Shown in pieces: positions 8,664 through 15,787 of a stretch of 64,000 nt of DNA. The stretch covers positions 62,001 to 126,000 of the forward strand of contig NZ_CP073764.1 in NCBI RefSeq assembly GCF_019343105.1, given 5' to 3'. The translations under genes were made by a program, and so were the position numbers. Each line of letters opens with the position of its first letter. Within the stretch, counting starts at the first letter, position 1. Below the pieces are notes generated by a model. That model was not told the origin of the DNA and did not search any database. It saw only the letters and a list, made by a program, of their open reading frames with translations. Source of the stretch: Methylovirgula sp. HY1. Its GTDB lineage: Bacteria; Pseudomonadota; Alphaproteobacteria; Rhizobiales; Beijerinckiaceae.

Positions 8664-9182
8664 ATGATTTGGAAGCTCGTATATCGTGCCTGCATCGGAT
8701 TGGCGACACTCGCTTCATTGGGTGGGCCGCTTGGGCAACCGGCTTTCGCAGCGACGCCATCGCCGATTCACATCGATATTCCAGTCGTTCTGAAAGAAGC
8801 GAAAATCGTTATGAACATGAGCAGCGCGCCGCCGCCAAATGCGATGCCAGTCGGTTTCAGGCACATGATTTCGATGACCGATCTCTTCAAGACGACTGGC
8901 ACGAAATGGACGATCGTCGCGGTCTTTTTCGGCGCCGGGGGAGAGATGCTGCTCAGTGACGAAAAATACAATGAAGTGAAATGGACCAAGACCGGCAATC
9001 CCTATAAGGCCATGCTCAACAAACTCGTGGCCCGCGGCGTCAAAATCGAGGAATGTGCCGTGACGATGACGGCGGAAGGCTGGACGAATAAGGATCTGTT
9101 GCGGATCGCCAAAGTCGATGCTGGCGGCGAAGCGCGTCTCGTCGATTTGGTTCAGCAAGGTTATGTTCTGCTGCAAAACTGA
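8664..9182 (+). CDS. Secreted DsrE/DsrF-fold protein
   Basis: 172 residues. A Sec signal peptide runs to about residue 29 (PAFAA), and the mature part has the alternating pattern of the DsrE/DsrF-like superfamily (HIDIPVVLKEAKIVMNMS, then VAVFFGAGGEMLL, VARGVKIEECAVTM). The cysteine in IEECAVTM is where family members carry a reactive Cys. ATG 8664 follows AGGGAG at good spacing. It is 58 bases after the DsbA-like gene and is probably the last gene of the sox transcript. A periplasmic sulfur-binding role is inference; the cytoplasmic DsrE proteins elsewhere in the window are distinct. Confidence 0.8.
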   Translation: MIWKLVYRACIGLATLASLGGPLGQPAFAATPSPIHIDIPVVLKEAKIVMNMSSAPPPNAMPVGFRHMISMTDLFKTTGTKWTIVAVFFGAGGEMLLSDEKYNEVKWTKTGNPYKAMLNKLVARGVKIEECAVTMTAEGWTNKDLLRIAKVDAGGEARLVDLVQQGYVLLQN

Positions 9183-9381
9183 GGCAGGCGCGAGGCCTCG
9201 GCCTGTGAGATGCGGTGTCGCATATGCGCGGCGCCGCATCGCGCATCGGCGACGTCTCAGACAGAATGGCCAGGGTCGCCTCAGTCGATCATGACTTTGG
9301 ATGGACTCCGTCGGTAGCCGCGATTGGATTGATTGGGCTGGACGCAAATATTTCATTGCGTCCGAGCCGGATGAACCGAAA

Positions 9382-10440
9382 TTAATCGGGGATCGGAGCT
9401 ACGACCGCCGGCGCGGCCGGGGTCTCGTTATAGAGTTTGAACATGGCTTGCGTCCAGACACGCCAGCCATTGGCGCCACCGACGCCACGGCTGAGCACCG
9501 AATCCGTCAGCAAAAGGTTGATTTGGGCGACGCCGAAATCATAACCAATTTTGCCGCCGACGCCGGCCTTAGCGGCGCGCGCGCAACCGTTGAAGGCGCC
9601 GTTCGGCAACGGTTCGCAGGTGTTAATGGCGCCTTTCGTTGCGAGATAGCCGGCTGTATTTCCGCCTGTATCTTTAGTGGTCTGGATGGCGAGATAGCCG
9701 ACGGGGCCGATCTCGAATCGACCAAATTTATGCGCCGCCGCAAGGTCGGCACGAAAGACTTGGCCGTTGCTCACGGTTGAATAGGGGTTGGTCGTGTAAA
9801 AATCATAAAAGAAATTTGCATCAATATTCCAGCCGTCGTTCAAATAGGCGATGTCGAAGGTCGGCTGAATCATCCAATATGGCGCGCCGATATTGCTGAG
9901 ACCGTTGATGCCCTGGATCGTACCGTCCGGCACGCCGATTCGCAGGCCCGCGGCGACGAACAGTCTTTGCGGAAACTGCCATGACAGCATGCCGGGCGTG
10001 ACAATGGTGTCATGGATCCCGCCGACATCCGTAGGTGTGATCGCCCCTTTGCCGGGGATTTCCCCATATTGGCTTTGCGTGACCACTGGCTGAATGACGG
10101 CAACACCATAGGTGCCGCCAAACAGAGTCCAGGGAGTCGTCCAACGGAGGGACACAAGGTCGATCGTCGCATCGACATGAATATCGCCATGTCCCGGTGC
10201 CACCGCCCTTGGGACCGTGTTGGTCCCATAACTCGCAAAGTTATTCATATAAATACCGGGCGAGCCGAAGTAGGCGTAGGGAACACCCATTGTCATGCCG
10301 GGCAGCAGCATGAAAGTCGAGCCAGGCTCAAAAGCGCATACGGGGCTTGCGGTCGATATAAATGCGGTCCCAAAAAGCAACGATGCTTTCAGTGTTGCGC
10401 GCACACGTCTCCATGCGCCACTTGACCAAAGTGTCGGCAT
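9382..10440 (-). CDS. Outer-membrane beta-barrel, MetA-pathway/transporter family
   Basis: 352-residue protein with a signal peptide ending near SPVCA and a mature part of alternating amphipathic strands rich in glycine, tyrosine and asparagine, for instance NIDANFFYDFYTTNPYS and LAAAHKFGRFEIGPVGYLA. This matches the Phenol_MetA_deg-like outer-membrane family. The start at 10440 is supported by GGGAGGATGAT. The substrate cannot be read from the sequence. It stands alone between the sox genes and pgk, with an AT-rich promoter region at about 10450-10500. In a sulfur cluster it may move a hydrophobic or sulfur compound, but this is a guess. Confidence 0.75.
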   Translation of the reverse strand: MPTLWSSGAWRRVRATLKASLLFGTAFISTASPVCAFEPGSTFMLLPGMTMGVPYAYFGSPGIYMNNFASYGTNTVPRAVAPGHGDIHVDATIDLVSLRWTTPWTLFGGTYGVAVIQPVVTQSQYGEIPGKGAITPTDVGGIHDTIVTPGMLSWQFPQRLFVAAGLRIGVPDGTIQGINGLSNIGAPYWMIQPTFDIAYLNDGWNIDANFFYDFYTTNPYSTVSNGQVFRADLAAAHKFGRFEIGPVGYLAIQTTKDTGGNTAGYLATKGAINTCEPLPNGAFNGCARAAKAGVGGKIGYDFGVAQINLLLTDSVLSRGVGGANGWRVWTQAMFKLYNETPAAPAVVAPIPD

Positions 10441-10546
10441 ATCATCCTCCCAAAACGTAATTTTATATTATTATATCATCGTATTTATATATATTAGTGT
10501 AGCACTAAAAAGCTGACGGGCAAGTGCGTTCCGCAATAACGCGCGC

Positions 10547-10579
10547 GTATTCGCGAACAATGAAAATTGTTGCGAATAC
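10547..10579. repeat. Inverted repeat between pgk and the barrel gene
   Basis: A 15-base arm (10547-10561) pairs with a 14-base arm (10566-10579) around GAAA, with a single bulged base. It lies 106 bases beyond the pgk stop. No T-run follows, so it could be an operator or a weak terminator. Confidence 0.6.
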
Positions 10580-10684
10580 GAATGCGCGCTGCGAATATTG
10601 TGGATCGGATTGCGCGTGATTGACTGCTGCCGAACTGCATACTTCGTTTGCAGTATCGGTAGCATCGACCAATCGGAGTGGCTC

Positions 10685-11911
10685 TCAGAGAGCGCGTGAT
10701 TGGCGTCGCAATGCTTCGACGCCAGGCAGCAATTTGCCTTCCAGCCATTCGAGGAAAGCGCCTCCGGCTGTCGATACATAGGTGAGCTGATCGTAGATGC
10801 CGGCTTGATTGAGCGCCGCAATAGTGTCGCCGCCGCCGGCGATCGTTTCAAGCGCCCCGGCTTGTGTCAATTGCGCAGCAACCTTGGCGACAGCCATTGT
10901 GCCTGTATCGAATGGCGGCACTTCAAATGCGCCGAAAGGCCCGTTCCAGACAAGGGTTCGCGCCGACGCAAGAAGCCCGACCACCTTGGAAATCGAACGC
11001 GGTCCAATATCGAGGATCATGTCGTCGCAGCCGACGTCGTCGATGTGGACGGCGCGTACTGGCACATGGGGTGCAAGCCGCTGCGCCACGATTACGTCGG
11101 CTGGCAGAACGATCTCGCATTGTGCCGCTTCCGCGTCGGCCATAATCCTGCGCGCCACGTCCGCGAGATCCATTTCGCAAAGCGATTTACCGATCGATTT
11201 GCCGCTGGCTGCAAGAAATGTATTCGCCATGCCGCCGCCAATGAAAAGATATTCGACCTTGCGCATGAGATTGCCAAGCAGCTCGAGCTTGGTCGAAACT
11301 TTCGCGCCGCCCACCACGGCCGCGAGCGGCCGGACGGGGTGCGCCAGCATGCCGGTCAGCATCTCGATTTCCATCTGCATGGTGCGGCCAGCGAAGGACG
11401 GCAAATAGTGCGCAAGACCTTCGGTCGACGCATGGGCGCGATGCGCCGTCGAAAAAGCATCATTGACGTAGATGTCCCCCAGTTCTGCCAGTGCCGCTGC
11501 AAACTTGGGGTCGTTGTCTTCCTCGCCTTTGTGAAAGCGGGTGTTTTCAAGCAGAAGATAGTCGCCGTCTTTCATCGCGGCGACGGCGTCTTTAACGTTC
11601 GTACCGATACAGTCGGCGATAAATGCGACGGGTCGCTCGAGACGTTTTGCAAGTTCCGGCGCGACGGGACCTAACGACAATTGCGGATTTGGGGCGCCTT
11701 TCGGCCGACCGAGATGGGAAAGGATAACGACCCTTCCGCCCTTATCGGACATCTCGCGCAGATTGAGAAGGATGCGATCGATGCGCGTTGCATCCATCAC
11801 TCTGCCATTGTCGATCGGAACATTGAGATCGACACGTACCAATATCGTTTTTCCGGCGATCTGTGCATCGTCGAGTGTCGGAAAGGGCAACATAGGTGTG
11901 GATCTGGTCAT
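10685..11911 (-). CDS. pgk: Phosphoglycerate kinase
   Basis: Interconverts 3-phosphoglycerate and 1,3-bisphosphoglycerate with ATP/ADP, in glycolysis, gluconeogenesis and the Calvin cycle. 408 residues, the standard length. Signatures: VRVDLNVP, SHLGRPKG, LLLENTRFHKGEE, VNDAFSTAHRAHAST, and the nucleotide site WNGPFGAFE and GGGDT. The reading frame is open 65 codons further upstream, but ATG 11911 is preceded by GAGGATA and gives the family N-terminus. It sits alone within the sulfur-gene region, with no gap, fba or tkt neighbour, which suggests a sulfur-linked or extra copy. That is inference. Confidence 0.96.
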   Translation of the reverse strand: MTRSTPMLPFPTLDDAQIAGKTILVRVDLNVPIDNGRVMDATRIDRILLNLREMSDKGGRVVILSHLGRPKGAPNPQLSLGPVAPELAKRLERPVAFIADCIGTNVKDAVAAMKDGDYLLLENTRFHKGEEDNDPKFAAALAELGDIYVNDAFSTAHRAHASTEGLAHYLPSFAGRTMQMEIEMLTGMLAHPVRPLAAVVGGAKVSTKLELLGNLMRKVEYLFIGGGMANTFLAASGKSIGKSLCEMDLADVARRIMADAEAAQCEIVLPADVIVAQRLAPHVPVRAVHIDDVGCDDMILDIGPRSISKVVGLLASARTLVWNGPFGAFEVPPFDTGTMAVAKVAAQLTQAGALETIAGGGDTIAALNQAGIYDQLTYVSTAGGAFLEWLEGKLLPGVEALRRQSRAL

Positions 11912-12628
11912 GCCGCTATCCTCAATGCAAACGGTGTCGCTAGGCTCGCGTGTCGAAGCCGGCATCCGATACCTGGAATAGAGCAGGCCAGTCTTGCTCT
12001 CGCTACGAGGGTCGAAAAATCGTGGCTCTTGATCTCTGGCTCGGAAAAAAGCGTGGCTTGCGATGTACTCGGTGCAAAGTCGCTCTGTGACATCGAGTGG
12101 CGGCAATTCGAAATGGATATAGATTGCTTTGCGCGACCGCTATTGGCTGTTGGAGCTATGACCATCCGCCGTATGAACTAAAGTTTAGAGCGGTCTGGCA
12201 CGGCTCATCGTCATCGTATCGCGCACGTCAATGCGTATGATTTAAAGCAATTGTTCGAAGCAATTCGTCGGAGCGTATCCTATCGGTGCTTCAGGCGAAC
12301 CTCGGATGATGATATTGGTAGGCACGAATATAGCGGTCGCAAATTGTCCTTGTCGGACGATCTGGCTGTCCGTCAAAATGCTCGGGCATCCGCGTCGTTG
12401 CAGACGGTGTCGCTCTTTCAACTGTGGGGGTATGATTCGTGTCTGAGTGGCATTAGCGGCGATGTCGCCGGCATGCTTGCGAATGAATGAGTGGTTGCGA
12501 CGAAGCAAGGGCTTGCAATTGATGAGACAAATCGGCGCATCGCTGCCACGGCAGGACGTGTCGATGGTTGATATAGGGGTACGATCATGATAGATATAAT
12601 CGAATATAACGATGGATAGAATCGAATA
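11912..12628. promoter_or_regulatory. Intergenic region between pgk and arsR
   Basis: About 717 bases between divergent genes. Open frames here give no recognisable protein. The right end holds the arsR promoter, with GATATAAT at 12593-12600 as a plausible -10 element and two direct repeats that may be the operator (see 12593-12628). I see nothing else. Confidence 0.4.
12593..12628 (+). promoter_or_regulatory. Direct-repeat operator candidate at arsR
   Basis: GATATAATCGAATA at 12593-12606 and GATAGAATCGAATA at 12615-12628 differ at one base and start 22 bases apart, about two helical turns. They overlap the likely -10 element and touch the arsR start codon. A related CGAATATA core occurs before dsrE2 at 14031-14045. 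Autorepression by the ArsR protein is the simplest reading. Confidence 0.5.
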
Positions 12629-12979
12629 ATGGCTCTGCGGAAGACACAGAACTTATTAAGCTCGCTCGAAGTCGAGCGGATGGTCAGTAATGCTCATCAA
12701 GCGAGTGATCTGCTGAAGGCTCTGTCGCAGGAGTCGCGGCTTTTGATCCTTTGTCTGCTTTCCCAGGGCGAGAAATCTGTCGGCGAGCTCGAGGAGTTTC
12801 TGTCGCTTAAGCAATCGACCGTATCGCAGCAGCTTGCGCGATTGCGGCTCGAAGGTTTGGTGACAAGCAGACGTGATGGGCAGACGATCTATTACAGCCT
12901 CGCGAGCGAGGACGTCGCGACGATCCTTGATGCGCTGTATGAAATTTTTTGTGACAGGAAGGCCAAACGTCGGCGCTGA
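12629..12979 (+). CDS. ArsR-family repressor of SqrR/BigR type (persulfide sensor)
   Basis: 116-residue winged-helix repressor. The HTH core is SVGELEEFLSLKQSTVSQQLARL, shown here as helices at about residues 50-72. Two cysteines, Cys42 (LLILCLLSQ) and Cys108 (EIFCDRK), fall at the positions where BigR and SqrR have the pair that forms a tri- or tetrasulfide with reactive sulfur species and releases DNA. No metal-binding CVC motif is seen, arguing against a metal sensor. ATG 12629 is chosen although the ribosome site is weak. Two direct repeats overlap the promoter. Likely targets are itself and neighbouring sulfur genes such as dsrE2-tusA. Confidence 0.85.
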   Translation: MALRKTQNLLSSLEVERMVSNAHQASDLLKALSQESRLLILCLLSQGEKSVGELEEFLSLKQSTVSQQLARLRLEGLVTSRRDGQTIYYSLASEDVATILDALYEIFCDRKAKRRR

Positions 12980-13086
12980 TATTGCTCAGATATGCCCGTT
13001 TGACCTGCTCTTGTTGTCGCCTTTTCGCAAATGACCCGGAGGCCGCGCGATCAAGGCGCCGATCGGATTAAGTGCCGCGGCCGCGA

Positions 13087-13314
13087 TCAGGACATGTGTT
13101 TGATCAGAAAGCGATAGACCCCGCTCTGTGCGGAGGATTCGATGAGCTGATTGCCGGTCGTTCGGCAAAAGGCTTCGAAATCGGCAACGGAGCCCGGATC
13201 GGTTGAAAGCACCTCCAGGGTGCCGCCGGTCGGGACGTCTTTAAGCGTCTTCTTGGCGCGTAAAATCGGCAGCGGGCAATTGAGTCCCTTTGCATCCAGT
13301 GTCATGTCAGGCAT
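13087..13314 (-). CDS. tusA: TusA-family sulfur carrier
   Basis: Small cytoplasmic sulfur-transfer protein of 75 residues with the family motif GLNCPLPILRAKK; Cys13 carries the persulfide. TusA in sulfur oxidisers passes sulfane sulfur from rhodanese or DsrE2 toward DsrEFH and DsrC. It follows dsrE2 on the same strand after 155 bases, the arrangement known from Allochromatium-type rhd-tusA-dsrE2 clusters. The rhodanese gene of that cluster is missing here. The start at 13314 gives MPDMTLDAKG. Confidence 0.94.
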   Translation of the reverse strand: MPDMTLDAKGLNCPLPILRAKKTLKDVPTGGTLEVLSTDPGSVADFEAFCRTTGNQLIESSAQSGVYRFLIKHMS

Positions 13315-13469
13315 CGGCGTTTCCTATTGTGTGATTTAACTTGGAACGTGATGGCTCGTGCAAGGAGCGTAATCACGCGCCATATCTTCGACTCGAGGCG
13401 TGATCTCGTTTAGAAAGTCCGAAGCCTTTTCGCGATCATGCTCTTATCGTCGAAATGTGCATCCAGTAT

Positions 13470-13976
13470 TTAGATGTAGAGGTTGATGTCCGATTTGAGC
13501 GCTCTCTCCATATAGGTGGCAGCACCACCCAGGGTGAGATTGTCGATCATGTCTTCGGCTTTGAATTCGAAGAGATCCATCGTCATCTGACATGCGATGA
13601 TCTTGACGTCGGATTCGACGGCCGCTTCGCGCAAGTCCTCGATCGAGGCGACGCCCTTTTTCTTGATCATGTTCTTCATCATCATCGTGGCGCCGGCATC
13701 GACACCCGGAATCATCGCCAAAATGTTCGGCATGCTCATATGCATGCCCATCATGGGCATTTGCATCGCCGGATTACCGAGCGCCGAAATTTGCAAATCG
13801 AGCTTCTTCTTGAGAAGCGTGAGCCCGTAAAATGTGAAAAACATGGTTACGTCGACGCCCATTGCCGCGGCGGTCGTGGCGAGGATGAAGGGCGGATAAG
13901 CCCAATCGAGCGTGCCTTTGGTGACGATGATGGACATCGTCTTCGCGTTTTCGCCTGTGGCTTGAACTTCAGCCAT
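13470..13976 (-). CDS. dsrE2: DsrE2-type sulfur-transfer protein
   Basis: 168 residues of the DsrE/DsrF/DrsH-like family, DsrE2 branch. A Rossmann-like start SIIVTKGTLDWAYPPF, a conserved FFTFYGLTLLKK, then a methionine-rich stretch (residues 71-103) and the reactive cysteine Cys129 in KIIACQMTMDLF. No signal peptide; the Met-rich hydrophobic part may associate with the membrane. GGGAGGAAATGG lies before the start. tusA lies 155 bases downstream, supporting transfer of a persulfide between them. The promoter region contains a CGAATATA element like those at arsR. Confidence 0.92.
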   Translation of the reverse strand: MAEVQATGENAKTMSIIVTKGTLDWAYPPFILATTAAAMGVDVTMFFTFYGLTLLKKKLDLQISALGNPAMQMPMMGMHMSMPNILAMIPGVDAGATMMMKNMIKKKGVASIEDLREAAVESDVKIIACQMTMDLFEFKAEDMIDNLTLGGAATYMERALKSDINLYI

Positions 13977-14357
13977 TTCCTCCCTCCAAATGTTTTGGTT
14001 CGCTTTATCGTCGCGACTGCGTATTATCTTATATACGAATATATTGTTGTTATGATGTCAACTCCCTTGGGCGCCTTGGCTCCTAGTGAGTGCGGTCGCC
14101 TAGCGAACCATCCGGCATGCGGATATGGCGATCGATAATATGCGAGGCGGCAGCGGCCCCAAAAAATAGCGAAGAAGCGAAGGGCGTCAGATCTGTTTCG
14201 GCGCCGTCGCGTTGCAGCGCAGCGTCAGCGGTTTGGTTCGGTTGGTCGCAACGTCCGCCTTGGTGCGGAATCCGCCGCTTGAAATAGACGCAAATAAATA
14301 TCATCATATGATGATAAAAACAGATGCCATTAGGCAGCCGAGAATATGGGGGGAACT
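13977..14357. promoter_or_regulatory. Divergent promoter region, dsrE2 / DUF2147
   Basis: About 380 bases without a gene. Near dsrE2 there is an AT-rich stretch with ATATACGAATATATT (14031-14045), a candidate operator. Near the right-hand gene there is a perfect 18-base palindrome, TATCATCATATGATGATA, at 14299-14316, 42 bases before ATG 14358. Both look like regulator sites, of two different kinds. Confidence 0.45.
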
Positions 14358-14723
14358 ATGCGCTCTGGAAAACGCGTTGTCCTGGTCGCCTGCGCTTTGC
14401 TCGGCGCCGTGTCGAGTGCCAATGCGGCCGGCATTTTGGGTAAATGGAAGCGGCCGAACGGTACGATCGCCGATGTTTATATGTGCGGCGCAAAATTGTG
14501 CGGCAAGATCATCGCGGGCCAGCCGACCGGCTTCGAGATGTTTCACGGCATGACCATGGTCAGCCAGATGCAGTGGCAGGGTTCGCAGATGAAACATCCG
14601 AGCATGCCCAGCTTCATGACCTTCAACGGCACAGTGCGACTGAGCGGCGAGGTTTTGAAAGTCAAAGGCTGTGCCGTCGGCCAATCCATGTGCGATGAGG
14701 AAACTTGGACGCGTCTGCGTTGA
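14358..14723 (+). CDS. Secreted DUF2147-like small protein
   Basis: 121 residues. Signal peptide MRSGKRVVLVACALLGAVSS then ANA. The mature part starts GILGKWKRPNGTIADVY, has the paired-cysteine segment MCGAKLCGKIIAG, and ends WTRLR, as in the DUF2147 family of periplasmic proteins. A ribosome site GGGGGA stands before ATG 14358, better than ATG 14346. A perfect palindrome lies upstream. It is followed by a DsrC paralogue after 109 bases, so the two may be co-transcribed. Molecular role unknown. Confidence 0.75.
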   Translation: MRSGKRVVLVACALLGAVSSANAAGILGKWKRPNGTIADVYMCGAKLCGKIIAGQPTGFEMFHGMTMVSQMQWQGSQMKHPSMPSFMTFNGTVRLSGEVLKVKGCAVGQSMCDEETWTRLR

Positions 14724-14832
14724 CGCGCTCGGCTTGATTTGCGCTGGCGCCAATGTGTCGGAAACGGCATCGATTGGGCGGGTACTTTTTGAGCGTGCAT
14801 CGGAGTGCGCTTTCCTGGAAATGGAGGGCCTC

Positions 14833-15147
14833 ATGATGGGAGTGCCGGTGGATTCCGATGGCTATCTCACCGATCCGAGCGATTGGAGCGAAGCGTGGGC
14901 GCGCGATGTCGCGCGCTCGCTTGCGATTGAACTGACGGACGAACATTGGGAGGCGCTGCGGTTTATGCGTGCCTTTTTCGAGGAGCACCAAGTCGCTCCC
15001 GATGCGCGCTTCGTCATAAGGCATCTTACCGCTGTGCGGGGCGCCCACCGCAACCGTTTGTTCGAGCTGTTTCCTCAGGGCGGCTACGCGGGACAAGCCT
15101 GCAAACTTGCCGGCATGCGCCGCCCGCGGGCCTGGAGCACGGGCTGA
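14833..15147 (+). CDS. DsrC/TusE paralogue retaining only the internal Cys
   Basis: About 104 residues with the DsrC fold: DSDGYLTDPSDWSEAWARDVA, ELTDEHWEALRFMRAF, and the C-terminal arm QACKLAGMRRPRAW. The cysteine of QAC corresponds to the internal CysB of DsrC. The near-terminal CysA is replaced by Trp in RAW, with STG ending the protein. TusE-type single-cysteine paralogues keep the opposite one, so this is an uncommon pattern. It cannot form the intramolecular disulfide or trisulfide of true DsrC. ATG 14833 follows GGAGGG; ATG 14821 and 14836 are possible. It lies in the sulfur region, 109 bases after the DUF2147 gene. Confidence 0.88.
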   Translation: MMGVPVDSDGYLTDPSDWSEAWARDVARSLAIELTDEHWEALRFMRAFFEEHQVAPDARFVIRHLTAVRGAHRNRLFELFPQGGYAGQACKLAGMRRPRAWSTG

Positions 15148-15310
15148 GGGGCACTGCGTCGTGGCAGCACTGGCTCATCACGCATAGGGCTTGAATGACG
15201 TGAGGACGCCAGAGGCCGCGGATGCGGCAGGCTTATGGCCAACGCGTGCTATATAGGGTGGGGATCGGCGTGAACTGTCGGGTGATTTTCGTGCCGCCGT
15301 GCGGAATCGG

Positions 15311-15580
15311 TCAGTCAGCGGGCTTTGGGCTGGCTTGATCGGCGTCCTGAGATGCGTCCTGTGGAGTCTGCGCGCCGGGACCCTCTGCCCAGTCGCGCAT
15401 GGCTCGACTCCATTGTGCGGCGGTCGCGGCGTCCAGATCCAGAATGGTGTAACGGCCGCCTTCGCGGATCGTCACGCGCAGCAGGCGCATGCCACTTTCG
15501 AAATCGACGTCGTCCAAACGTATCTCGCGACCGTAGGGCGCTATGATCGTCTCCCGCCTCGTCTTGTGTGTGTCGGTCAT
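15311..15580 (-). CDS. Small unknown protein coupled to the TauD operon
   Basis: 89 residues, not recognised. It has a compact region (REIRLDDVDFESGMRLLRVT, IREGGRYTILDLDAATAAQW) that looks like a small beta-rich domain, followed by a disordered Gln/Ala/Asp tail. Its ATG overlaps the stop of the preceding 66-residue gene by four bases (ATGA), strong evidence of translational coupling. It is the last gene of a three-gene run TauD - 66 aa - 89 aa, adjacent to and divergent from dsrAB. It could bind the oxygenase or its substrate; no evidence beyond position. Confidence 0.75.
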   Translation of the reverse strand: MTDTHKTRRETIIAPYGREIRLDDVDFESGMRLLRVTIREGGRYTILDLDAATAAQWSRAMRDWAEGPGAQTPQDASQDADQASPKPAD

Positions 15581-15777
15581 TCCTTGAGCCTTTCCGCTCG
15601 ATAAAAAGCAAGTTCGAGCCGCGTCTCCCATTTCTGCGGCGTGCCCGGGTATTCCGGCTTGATGTCGAAGTACAAATGGATCTCGCCTTGGCGGGCGCAT
15701 TCGATGACGAGATCTTCGAGTTCGCCGAAACTGGTTACCTCCGGATGATGAATAATGAGATCGCTGATTTGAACCAT
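15577..15777 (-). CDS. 66-residue unknown protein in TauD operon
   Basis: Small acidic soluble protein: it begins MVQISDLIIHHPEVTSFGEL, then DLVIECARQGEIHLYFDIKP, and ends AFYRAERLKE. I do not recognise the family. Starts ten bases after the TauD-type gene ends and overlaps the next gene by four bases. The start at 15777 is favoured by AGGAGG-like spacing (GGAGGATAAGC) before it. Being between an oxygenase and another mini-protein, and beside dsrAB, suggests a dedicated three-protein unit. Confidence 0.78.
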   Translation of the reverse strand: MVQISDLIIHHPEVTSFGELEDLVIECARQGEIHLYFDIKPEYPGTPQKWETRLELAFYRAERLKE

Positions 15778-15787
15778 GCTTATCCTC

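Noticed and set aside
12242-12508. Open frames on both strands before arsR
   Set aside because: Neither shows a family, and each is the shadow of the other.
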